Shown here in pieces: positions 8,430 through 16,343 of a DNA stretch of 64,000 nt. The notes below the pieces were generated by a model. That model worked only from the letters and a program-made list of their open reading frames with translations, was not told the origin of the DNA and did not search any database. This DNA comes from SG8-30 sp964406445 (lineage in GTDB: Bacteria; Pseudomonadota; Gammaproteobacteria; Steroidobacterales; Steroidobacteraceae): contig CAYORU010000005.1 in assembly GCA_964406445.1 (NCBI GenBank), forward strand, positions 112,392 through 176,391, in the 5' to 3' direction. Position numbers and translations under genes: made by a program. How positions within the stretch are numbered: position 1 is the first letter of the stretch; each line of letters starts with the position of its first letter.

Positions 8430-9245
8430 TCAGTGCGCAAGGACCTTGCGGATGATGTAGCCGCCGGACTTGGCGTCGTGCTCGATGTCCAGCAGCTTCC
8501 GGTCCCGGGCCTCCTCCAGCAGTTTGCCGAAAGTCCGGAAGCCGTGGTAGGTCTCGTTGAAGCCGGGTTTGCGGCGCTTGAGCGCCTGCTTGACCATCGA
8601 GCCCCAGAGCTTCTCCTCCGAGTCGCGCTCCTCGAGCAGGTCCTCGACGGTCTCGATCACGAGGTCGAAGGCCTCCTGCCGGCGCTCCTCGTCCGGGGAC
8701 GGCGCCGCCTTCTCGGCAGGTTTGGCCGCGGCGCGGGTCCGCCGCCGGCCGGCCTTGGCCTGCTCCGCCTGCCGGGCCAGGTCGTCGTAGTAGATGAACT
8801 CGTCGCAGTTGGCGATCAGCAGGTCCGAGGCCGAGTTCTTGACGCCGAGGCCGATCACGGTCTTGTTGTTCTCGCGCAGCTTGCTCACGAGCGGCGAGAA
8901 GTCCGAGTCGCCGCTGACGATCACGAAGCTGTCCACGTGCGACTTGGTATAGCAGAGGTCGAGGGCGTCCACCACCATGCGGATGTCGGCCGAGTTCTTG
9001 CCGGACTGCCGCACGTGCGGGATGTCGATGAGCTCGAAGGCCGCCTCGTGCATGGCCGCCTTGAACTCCTTGTAGCGATGCCAGTCGCAGTAGGCCTTCT
9101 TCACCACGATGTTGCCCTTGAGCAGCAGGCGCTCGAGGACCTTCTTGATGTCGAAGGCGGCGAACTTGGCGTCGCGCACGCCGAGGGCGACGTTCTCGAA
9201 ATCGCAGAACACGGCCATGATGCGCGTGTCGGGCGGGGTGCTCAT
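8430..9245 (-). CDS. NYN (LabA/DUF88) nuclease-fold protein with C-terminal OST-HTH/LOTUS-like domain
   Basis: 271 residues. Residues 8-160 are a PIN-like NYN domain: VFCDFENVA with the first acidic site, SADIRMVVDALDL, IVSGDSDFSPLV and the NCDEFIYYDD end. These aspartates would coordinate Mg2+ for RNA cleavage. A charged linker (about 165-190) leads to a C-terminal OST-HTH-like domain (AFDLVIETVEDLLEER, FNETYHGFRTFGKLLEEAR, GGYIIRKV). The family is linked to RNA metabolism; its target is unknown. Start ATG overlaps the YceH stop (ATGA), indicating translational coupling. Confidence 0.87.
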   Translation of the reverse strand: MSTPPDTRIMAVFCDFENVALGVRDAKFAAFDIKKVLERLLLKGNIVVKKAYCDWHRYKEFKAAMHEAAFELIDIPHVRQSGKNSADIRMVVDALDLCYTKSHVDSFVIVSGDSDFSPLVSKLRENNKTVIGLGVKNSASDLLIANCDEFIYYDDLARQAEQAKAGRRRTRAAAKPAEKAAPSPDEERRQEAFDLVIETVEDLLEERDSEEKLWGSMVKQALKRRKPGFNETYHGFRTFGKLLEEARDRKLLDIEHDAKSGGYIIRKVLAH

Positions 9246-9964
9246 GTGCGCTCCGGCGGCGAGGCGGCCGCCTCGGCCCCGAGTTTACGCTGGAGTTCCG
9301 CCACGACGGCGCCCAATCGCCCGACCTCGGCCTCCAGCCGCGCCAGCCGCGCGGAAGTCGAAGGCGTCGCGTCATCGCCGGGCGAGCCGGTCGCCGCCGG
9401 CGGCGGCGGTGCCTCCACCGGCGGCTCGCCCGAGAACAGGTGCGCGTAACGGGCTTCCCGCTGGCCTGGCGCCCGTGCCAGAGGCACGACGTAGGGCCCG
9501 TCCTGCCGCGCAGCCAGGCCGTCCAGGAGCCGTTCGACCTCCTCGACGTCTCCGAAGGCGTGCAGGCGCGCGCCGTGGGTGCGCAGCTCGCCCGCCGTCT
9601 GCGGGCCGCGCAGCAGCAGCTCGCAGATCACGGCGACCTCGCCGGGCGAGAATTTCCGGCTGCCGAACTCCGTGTTGCAGAACAGGTGGCGGTACTTGGG
9701 CACCCGGCTGCCGAAACCCGATCGGTCGACGACCAGCGCCCGCTTGGCCAGGGCGTCGAGCGTGCGCTGCACGTCGCGCTCGGCGAGGGTCATCAACGGG
9801 TCCCGGTTCGACTTCTGGTTGCAGGCCGCCGTCAGCGAGTTGAGCGACAGCGGATACTGGTCCGGGGTGGTGATTTCCTTCTCCAGGAGCGCGCCGATGA
9901 CGCGCGCCTCCTCAGGGGTCAGTTCCAGCTTCAAGGCGAGGCACTCCGGGACCAGGGCGCCCAT
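9242..9964 (-). CDS. yceH: YceH family protein (DUF480)
   Basis: 240 residues. The core matches YceH: LELTPEEARVIGALLEKEITTPDQYPLSLNSL, then ACNQKSNRDP and a second winged-helix unit (FSPGEVAVICELLLRGPQTAGEL). The last 55 residues add a proline-rich linker and a coiled-coil segment (STSARLARLEAEVGRLGAVVAELQRKL). Molecular role unknown; the double winged helix suggests nucleic acid or regulatory binding. ATG at 9964; longer frames upstream are antisense to the FAD oxidoreductase and not protein-like. Coupled by an ATGA overlap to the NYN gene. Confidence 0.88.
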   Translation of the reverse strand: MGALVPECLALKLELTPEEARVIGALLEKEITTPDQYPLSLNSLTAACNQKSNRDPLMTLAERDVQRTLDALAKRALVVDRSGFGSRVPKYRHLFCNTEFGSRKFSPGEVAVICELLLRGPQTAGELRTHGARLHAFGDVEEVERLLDGLAARQDGPYVVPLARAPGQREARYAHLFSGEPPVEAPPPPAATGSPGDDATPSTSARLARLEAEVGRLGAVVAELQRKLGAEAAASPPERT

Positions 9965-10045
9965 TGTGCCTCGTCGCGCGCCTGCGCGTACTGGACGACT
10001 CGTCGCCGTGCCCCGGAGAGGCCAGCGCGATAAGATGCTGGCCCG

Positions 10046-13000
10046 ATGAACGCCACCTTGCCCCTGCCGCTGGACGAGCGCCCCGAGGCGGCCGAGCAGC
10101 CCGTTCCCGCGCGGCTGCGCGAGATCCCCTACAACTACACCTCGCTGTCCGACCGCGAGATCGTCATCCGCCTGCTCGGCGTCCGCGGCTGGGAGCTGGT
10201 CGAGGATCTGCGCCACGAGCGCCGCACGGGCCGCTCGGCGCGGATGCTCTACGAGGTCCTCGGCGACGTCTGGGTGGTGCGGCGCAACCCCTACCTGCAG
10301 GACGACCTGCTCGACAATCGCGGGCGCCGCCGGCTCCTCGTCGCCGCGCTCCGGCACCGCATCGCCGACATCGACCGCCGCCGCGACGGTGCGGACCGTG
10401 ACCGGGACGCGCGCGTGGTCGAGCTGATCGGTCTGGCGACCGGCGCCGTGGACGCGTTCGAGCGCGATCTCGAGGACGTCGGCGCCCTGCGCGGCCGCGC
10501 GCGTCGACTGCTGCGCCGGCACACCCGCGCCGACAACATCCGCTTCGACGCCTTCGCGCGCGTCTCGCACGTCACCGACGCCACCGACTGGCGCGTCGAG
10601 TACCCGTTCGTCGTGATCTCGCCGGACGCCGAGGACGAGGTGCCGGGCCTCGTGCGCGCCTGCATCGAGATCGGGCTCACGATCATTCCGCGCGGCGGCG
10701 GCACCGGCTACACAGGCGGCGCGATCCCGCTCACGCCGCTGTCGGCCGTGATCAACACCGAGAAGCTCGAAGACCTCGGCGGCGTCGAGCCATCCATGCT
10801 GCCCGGCATGGCCGGCGAGGTGCCGACGATCTTCACCGGCGCCGGCGTCGTCACGCAGCGCGTCGCCGAGGCCGCCTCGGCGGCCGGCCTGGTGTTCGCG
10901 GTGGACCCGACCTCGGCGAGCGCGTCCTGCATCGGCGGCAACATCGCCGTGAACGCCGGCGGCAAGAAAGCCGTGCTCTGGGGCACCGCCGTGGACAACC
11001 TCGCCTGGTGGCGCATGGTGGACCCGGAGGGCAACTGGCTCGAGGTCGCGCGCCTCGAGCACAACCTCGGCAAGATCCACGACGCGGCGCTCGCGAAGTT
11101 CGAGCTCACCTGGAAGGACGGCCGCAAGCCGGCCGAACGCGCGCCCGTGCTGCGGCGCGAGCGGATCGAGATCGAGGGCCGGCGCTTCCGCAAGGCCGGC
11201 CTCGGCAAGGACGTGACCGACAAGTTCCTGGGCGGGCTGCCCGGCGTGCAGAAGGAAGGCTGCGACGGGCTCATCACCTCCGCGCGCTGGGTGCTGCACC
11301 GCATGCCGCGGCACATCCGCACCGTCTGCCTCGAGTTCTTCGGCCAGGCCCGCGAGGCCATCCCCTCCATCGTCGAGATCAAGCGTTACCTCGACGGCCC
11401 GGGCGCGCGCGACGGCGCGATCCTCGCCGGCCTCGAGCACCTCGACGAGCGATACCTGAAGGCCGTCGGGTACACCCCGAAGTCCCGGCGCGGGGGGCTC
11501 CCGAAGATGGTCCTGATCGGCGACATCGTCGGAGAGGACGAGACGGCGGTCGCCCGGGCCACCTCCGAGGTCGTGCGCATCGCCAACAGCCGCTCCGGCG
11601 AGGGCTTCATCGCGGCGAGCGCCGACGCGCGGCGCAAGTTCTGGGCCGACCGCCAGCGCACCGCGGCCATCGCGCGGCACACCAACGCCTTCAAGATCAA
11701 CGAGGACGTCGTGATCCCGCTCGAGCGCCTCGGCGAGTACACCGACGCGATCGAGCGGATCAACATCGAGCTTTCGAACGCCAACAAGCTCAGGCTGCTC
11801 GACGAGCTGGAGGAGTACCTGTCGGGCGAGCTGCGGCCCGCGCCCGGCGACGACGAGGACCTGAAGCTTCCGGCGGCCGAGCTGCTCGGCGACCGGCCCG
11901 CGCAGGCGCGGGAGATCGTGCGCCGCACGCGCGAGCGCTGGTCGGCAATGGCCTCGCGCCTCGACGAGCGGCTCGCCGACGCGCTGCCGTCGCTGCGCCC
12001 GCACCTGAGCCAGCCGCTCGCCGACGAGCTGGCGCGGCGCGCCGCGGAGAAGCCCTCGCTGACGGTGTTCGACGTGATGCAGGAGCGCGCGCTGCGTACG
12101 TCCTGGCGCGCCGAGATCCGCGGACCGCTGGAGCGGCTGTTCGCGGGCGGCGCCTTCGCGCCGATCGTCGCGGGACTGCGCGAGGTCCACGCCCGGGTCC
12201 TGAGGAGCCGCCTGTTCGTCGCCCTGCACATGCACGCCGGCGACGGCAACGTGCACACCAACATCCCTGTCAATTCCGACGACTACGGGATGCTGCAGCA
12301 GGCGAACCGGACCGTCGAGCGCATCATGCGGATCGCGCGCGAGCTGGACGGCGTCATCTCCGGCGAGCACGGCATCGGCATCACCAAGTTCGAGTTCCTG
12401 ACCGAGGAGGAAACCCGCGAGTTTCGCGGCTACAAGGAGCGCATCGATCCCGAGGGCCGCTTCAACAGGGGCAAGCTGCTGCCCGGAGGCGACCTGGAGC
12501 GCGCCTACACGCCGAGCTTCAACCTGCTCGGCCACGAGTCGCTGATCATGCAGCAGTCCGACATCAACTCGATCTCGGACGCCGTCAAGGACTGCCTGCG
12601 CTGCGGCAAGTGCAAGCCCGTCTGCGCGACCCACGTCCCGCGCGCCAACCTGCTCTACTCGCCACGCAACAAGATCCTGGCGACGTCGCTGCTGGTCGAG
12701 GCCTTCCTCTACGAGGAGCAGACCCGCCGCGGCGTCTCGATCCGCCACTGGGAGGAATTCGAGGACGTCGCCGACCACTGCACCGTCTGCCACAAGTGCG
12801 AGACCCCCTGCCCGGTGGACATCGACTTCGGCGACGTGTCGATGGCCATGCGCGACCTGCTCCGGCGGATGGGCAAGAAGCGCTTCAACCCGGCGAAGTC
12901 TGCCGCGATGCTGTTCCTCGACACGACGCGCCCGGAGACCATCAAGCTCGCGCGCAAGCTGATGATCGACTGGGGCTACCGCGCGCAGCGGCTGGGAAAC

Positions 13001-14005
13001 AGCCTGCTCTCAACGGTTGCGAAGGCGCAGACCCGCCGCCCGCCGGCCACGACCGGCAAGGCGCCGATCCGCGAGCAGGTGGTGCACTTCGTCAACAAGA
13101 AGATGCCGGGCGGGCTGCCGAAGCGAACGGCCCGCGCGCTGCTCGACGTCGAAGACCGCAACTACGTGCCCGTGATCCGCGATCCGGCACGCACGAGCGT
13201 CGACTCCACCGCCGTCTTCTACTTCCCGGGCTGCGGCTCAGAGCGGCTCTTCTCGCAGGTCGGCCTCGCGACCCAGGCGATGCTCTGGCACGCCGGCGTG
13301 CAGACCGTGCTGCCGCCCGGGTATCTCTGTTGCGGCTACCCGCAGCGCGGCGCCGGCGAGTTCGACAAGGCCGAGAAGATCATCACGGACAACCGGGTGC
13401 TCTTCCACCGCGTCGCCAACACGCTCAACTACCTGGACATCCGCACGGTCGTGGTCAGCTGCGGCACCTGCCACGACCAGCTGCTCGGCTACAAGTTCGA
13501 GGAGATCTTCCCGGGCTGCCGGATCGTCGACATCCACGAGTTCCTCATGGAGCGCGGGCTGCGACTCGAGGGCGTCACGGGCGTGCGCTACATGTACCAC
13601 GACCCCTGCCACACGCCCATGAAGAGCCACGACGCGCTCGAGGTCGTGAACACGCTCATGAATGCCGAGCTCAACGGCAAGGTCGAGAAGAACGACCGCT
13701 GCTGCGGCGAGTCGGGCACTTTCGCGGTCGCGCGGCCGGACGTCTCCACCCAGGTGCGCTTCCGCAAGGAGCAGGAGATGGTCAAGGGCGCGAACACGCT
13801 GAGGAAGGATGGCTTCCAGGGCGAGGTCAAGGTGCTGACCTCCTGCCCGTCCTGCCTGCAGGGGCTGGCGCGCTATTCGGACGACGCCGGGACCGACGCG
13901 GACTACATCGTCGTCGAGATCGCCCGCCACGTGCTCGGCGAGGACTGGATGGCGGAGTACGTGCGGCGCGCGAATGCGGGGGGAATAGAGCGGGTGCTGC
14001 TCTAG
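10046..14005 (+). CDS. FAD/FMN-binding oxidoreductase fused to Fe-S and CCG domains (DUF3683 type)
   Basis: 1319 residues in four parts. An N-terminal DUF3683-like region (IPYNYTSLSDREIVIRLLG, residues 27-170); a PCMH-type FAD-binding domain (IIPRGGGTGYTGGAIPL near 215-230; DPTSASASCIGGNIAVNAGG near 290); an FAD-oxidase C domain (ALHMHAGDGNVHTNIPVNS, GEHGIGITKFEFL near 770); and two ferredoxin-type clusters (CLRCGKCKPVC near 850, CTVCHKCETPC near 912) followed by two CCG heterodisulfide-reductase-like motifs (YLCCGYPQRG near 1092, DRCCGESGTF near 1219). It reads as a GlcD+GlcF fusion acting on a D-2-hydroxy acid and passing electrons to the membrane quinone pool; the substrate is inferred. 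GATAAGAT lies ten bases before the ATG. Confidence 0.88.
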   Translation: MNATLPLPLDERPEAAEQPVPARLREIPYNYTSLSDREIVIRLLGVRGWELVEDLRHERRTGRSARMLYEVLGDVWVVRRNPYLQDDLLDNRGRRRLLVAALRHRIADIDRRRDGADRDRDARVVELIGLATGAVDAFERDLEDVGALRGRARRLLRRHTRADNIRFDAFARVSHVTDATDWRVEYPFVVISPDAEDEVPGLVRACIEIGLTIIPRGGGTGYTGGAIPLTPLSAVINTEKLEDLGGVEPSMLPGMAGEVPTIFTGAGVVTQRVAEAASAAGLVFAVDPTSASASCIGGNIAVNAGGKKAVLWGTAVDNLAWWRMVDPEGNWLEVARLEHNLGKIHDAALAKFELTWKDGRKPAERAPVLRRERIEIEGRRFRKAGLGKDVTDKFLGGLPGVQKEGCDGLITSARWVLHRMPRHIRTVCLEFFGQAREAIPSIVEIKRYLDGPGARDGAILAGLEHLDERYLKAVGYTPKSRRGGLPKMVLIGDIVGEDETAVARATSEVVRIANSRSGEGFIAASADARRKFWADRQRTAAIARHTNAFKINEDVVIPLERLGEYTDAIERINIELSNANKLRLLDELEEYLSGELRPAPGDDEDLKLPAAELLGDRPAQAREIVRRTRERWSAMASRLDERLADALPSLRPHLSQPLADELARRAAEKPSLTVFDVMQERALRTSWRAEIRGPLERLFAGGAFAPIVAGLREVHARVLRSRLFVALHMHAGDGNVHTNIPVNSDDYGMLQQANRTVERIMRIARELDGVISGEHGIGITKFEFLTEEETREFRGYKERIDPEGRFNRGKLLPGGDLERAYTPSFNLLGHESLIMQQSDINSISDAVKDCLRCGKCKPVCATHVPRANLLYSPRNKILATSLLVEAFLYEEQTRRGVSIRHWEEFEDVADHCTVCHKCETPCPVDIDFGDVSMAMRDLLRRMGKKRFNPAKSAAMLFLDTTRPETIKLARKLMIDWGYRAQRLGNSLLSTVAKAQTRRPPATTGKAPIREQVVHFVNKKMPGGLPKRTARALLDVEDRNYVPVIRDPARTSVDSTAVFYFPGCGSERLFSQVGLATQAMLWHAGVQTVLPPGYLCCGYPQRGAGEFDKAEKIITDNRVLFHRVANTLNYLDIRTVVVSCGTCHDQLLGYKFEEIFPGCRIVDIHEFLMERGLRLEGVTGVRYMYHDPCHTPMKSHDALEVVNTLMNAELNGKVEKNDRCCGESGTFAVARPDVSTQVRFRKEQEMVKGANTLRKDGFQGEVKVLTSCPSCLQGLARYSDDAGTDADYIVVEIARHVLGEDWMAEYVRRANAGGIERVLL

Positions 14006-14007
14006 GA

Positions 14008-14114
14008 AGTGATCGGTGATCGGTGATCGGTGATCGGTGACCGGCCAGAACCCCAAGACGCGCTGAGCCCGGCTTGGCCGGTCACCGGTCACCGATCACC
14101 GGTCACTGGTCACT
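14008..14114. repeat. Long inverted repeat made of GTGATCG-type heptads
   Basis: Left arm 14008-14047 and right arm 14075-14114, 40 bases each, separated by a 27-base loop. The left arm is AGTGATCGG followed by repeats of TGATCGG and ends ACCGGCCA. The arms differ at four positions; read as + strand RNA all four become G-U wobbles, so the hairpin would be fully paired. It fills the gap between two convergent genes, starting three bases after one stop codon and touching the other. A related copy, loop inverted, lies at 22998-23090. It may act as a transcription or mRNA-stability barrier. Confidence 0.85.
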
Positions 14115-16162
14115 CATTCCTCCGTCGCCGTCGGCTTCCACGCCTCCACCAGCTCCTGCTGCCGCCGCGGCGGCACGGGGTCGTAGTGGCTGAAGTCGAT
14201 GGCGTAGCTGCCCTCGCCGCCGGTCAGCGCCTTCAGGCGCGTCTGGTAATCGGTCAGCTCCGCGAGCGGCACGAGCGCCGAGACCGACATCCGGCCCCGC
14301 GACAGCGAGTCGTTGCCGTTGATGCGCGCGCGCTTGGTGGCGAGGTCGCCGGTGATGTCGCCGACCGCACTGGCCGGCGCCACGATCTCGACCTTCACCA
14401 CCGGTTCCAGCACCGTCGCGCCGGCCTTGGCGACCGCGTCGAGGAACGCCTTGCGCCCGGCGGTGACGAAGGCCACCTCCTTCGAGTCGACGCTGTGGTA
14501 CTTGCCGTCGTAGACGGTCACGCGCAGGTCCTGGAGCGGGAAGCCGGCGATCGCGCCGTCCGCGAGCGCCTGCCGCACGCCCTTCTCCACGGCGGGGATG
14601 AACTGGCGCGGGATGGTCCCGCCGACCACTTCGTCGACGAAATCGAAGCCCGCGCCGCGCTCGAGCGGCTCGACCCGCAGGTAGACCTCGCCGAACTGCC
14701 CCGCGCCGCCAGTCTGCTTCTTGTGGCGGTGGTGCCCCTCGGCGGGCCGCGTGATCGTTTCGCGGTAGGGGATGCTCGGCGGCTTGGTGCTGACGTGGAC
14801 GTTGTAGCGCTCGGTCATGCGCTCGAGCATGGCCCGCAGGTGCAGCTCGCCCATGCCGTAGAGCACCGTCTCGTTGACCGACGCGTGGTGCTCGACCCGC
14901 ACGCAGGGATCCTCGGCGACCAGGCGGTGCAGGGCCTCGGCCAGGCGCTGTTCCTCGCCGCGCTTCTGCGGCTCGATCGCCACGCCTAGCATCGGCGGCG
15001 GGAACGCGATGGACTTCAGGTGGTGGTGGTCCTCGTCGTGCGAATCGTGCAGCACGGCGTCGAAGTGCAGCTCGTCGATCTTCGCCACGGCGCAGATGTC
15101 GCCGGGCACCGCCTCGGGAACCTCGACCGTGTCCTTGCCCTGCAGCCGGTAGAGGTGGGCGAGCCGCACGGCCTTGCGCGCATCGCCCACGAACAGCTGC
15201 GCACCCGTCTTCACGGTGCCCTGGTGGACCCTGAAGATGCCGAGCTTGCCGACGAAGGGGTCGATGGCCACCTTGAACACGTGGGCGACCACGTGTCGGG
15301 CCGGATCCGGGCGGACCTCGACCCGGACGGCCCCCGCCCCCTCGCCCTTGAGGAAGGGCGGCGGGTTGCCCTCGGCCGGGTTGGGCATGAGCCGCGCGAA
15401 GACGTCGAGCAGCTCAGGGATGCCGGCGCCGGTCTCGGCCGAGACGAAGCACACCGGAATCAGGTGGCCCTCGCGCAGGCACTCCTCGAACGGGTCGTGC
15501 AGCTGCTCGGGCCTCAGCTCCTCGCCCTGCTCGAGGTAGACCTCCATCAGCGCCTCGTCGACCTCGACGACCTGGTCGACGATCTCGGTGTGGGCTGCCT
15601 CCACCGAGGAGAAGTCGGTAGCCCGCCCCCGAGGCTGGAAGAAGACGTCCACGACCTGCTTGCCGCCCTCGGCCGGCAGGTTGAGCGGCAGGCACTCCTT
15701 GCCGAAGCGTTCCCGCAGCTCGGCGAGCACCGCCTCCGGCCGCGCCTCCGGCGCGTCGATCCGGTTGACGATCAGCAGCCGGCACAGCCGGCGGTCGCGC
15801 GCGAAGTCCATCATCTTCTCGGTGAGCGGCTCGATGCCGTTCACGGCGCTCACCACGACCGCTGCGGTCTCGACCGCCTCCAGGACGCTGAGCGAACGGC
15901 CGATGAAGTCCGGGATGCCCGGCGTGTCGATCAGGTTGACGAAGGTTCCACCGGTCTCGAGGTGGCAGAGTGCCGAGTCGAGCGAGTGCAGCAGGCGCTT
16001 CTCCTGCGGGTCGAAGTCGCACACCGTGGTGCCGCGGGCGAGGCTGCCCATTGCCGGGATCGCGCCCGCCGCGTGGAGCAGCGCCTCGGCGAGCAAGGTC
16101 TTGCCGACCGCGGCGTGGCCGACGAGCGCGATGTTGCGGATGTCCTCCGTGCGGTGACCCAT
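14114..16162 (-). CDS. Elongation factor G-like GTPase (FusA paralogue)
   Basis: 682 residues with EF-G domain order: G domain (P-loop GHAAVGKT at 15-22, DTPG at 79-82, NRID at 133-136), domain II, then III-V (TGGAGQFGEVYLRVEPL, GFPLQDLRVTVYDG, ending in a domain V like EF-G). It differs from canonical EF-G: the catalytic His after DTPG is Ile83, the G4 motif is NRID not NKxD, and switch I lacks the usual RGITI pattern. The family of EF-G-like paralogues has been linked to ribosome or stress functions, but the role here is unknown. ATG at 16162 was chosen; the longer frame upstream is not conserved-looking. Confidence 0.85.
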   Translation of the reverse strand: MGHRTEDIRNIALVGHAAVGKTLLAEALLHAAGAIPAMGSLARGTTVCDFDPQEKRLLHSLDSALCHLETGGTFVNLIDTPGIPDFIGRSLSVLEAVETAAVVVSAVNGIEPLTEKMMDFARDRRLCRLLIVNRIDAPEARPEAVLAELRERFGKECLPLNLPAEGGKQVVDVFFQPRGRATDFSSVEAAHTEIVDQVVEVDEALMEVYLEQGEELRPEQLHDPFEECLREGHLIPVCFVSAETGAGIPELLDVFARLMPNPAEGNPPPFLKGEGAGAVRVEVRPDPARHVVAHVFKVAIDPFVGKLGIFRVHQGTVKTGAQLFVGDARKAVRLAHLYRLQGKDTVEVPEAVPGDICAVAKIDELHFDAVLHDSHDEDHHHLKSIAFPPPMLGVAIEPQKRGEEQRLAEALHRLVAEDPCVRVEHHASVNETVLYGMGELHLRAMLERMTERYNVHVSTKPPSIPYRETITRPAEGHHRHKKQTGGAGQFGEVYLRVEPLERGAGFDFVDEVVGGTIPRQFIPAVEKGVRQALADGAIAGFPLQDLRVTVYDGKYHSVDSKEVAFVTAGRKAFLDAVAKAGATVLEPVVKVEIVAPASAVGDITGDLATKRARINGNDSLSRGRMSVSALVPLAELTDYQTRLKALTGGEGSYAIDFSHYDPVPPRRQQELVEAWKPTATEE

Positions 16163-16204
16163 GGCCCGTTTCCCCCGGATTTCATGCTTCTCGGTGCTGC
16201 CCGC

Positions 16205-16213
16205 AGGATAGCA
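16205..16213 (-). promoter_or_regulatory. Putative extended -10 promoter element of the EF-G-like gene
   Basis: On the minus strand TGCTATCCT fits TGnTATAAT, about 43 bases before the ATG. A seven-base-pair dyad (CCACGAT / ATCGTGG, 16214-16237) sits directly upstream and could bind a regulator. No clear -35. Confidence 0.4.
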
Positions 16214-16343
16214 CCACGATTCCCCCGCGGATCGTGGCTGTCCCGGATGGCCCGCGCCGGCAGGCTGTGCCGGACGGGGGTTGAGGGTCGGCCGGTCGTG
16301 TGACAGAGTTCGGTGCGACGTTTCCGCGGATCCTCTCGACCCC

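Noticed and set aside
9966..12793. Long open frame on the minus strand antisense to the FAD oxidoreductase, joined to yceH
   Set aside because: Low-complexity Asp/Gly/Leu/Arg/Val composition typical of the shadow of a GC-rich gene; only the last 240 residues are real (YceH).
14008..14050. Tandem heptads considered as a CRISPR array
   Set aside because: Units are seven bases with no unique spacers, and no cas genes are present.
16281..16343. Upstream TTG start for the YejM-like gene
   Set aside because: The extra residues are not membrane-like or family-like, and no Shine-Dalgarno precedes the TTG.
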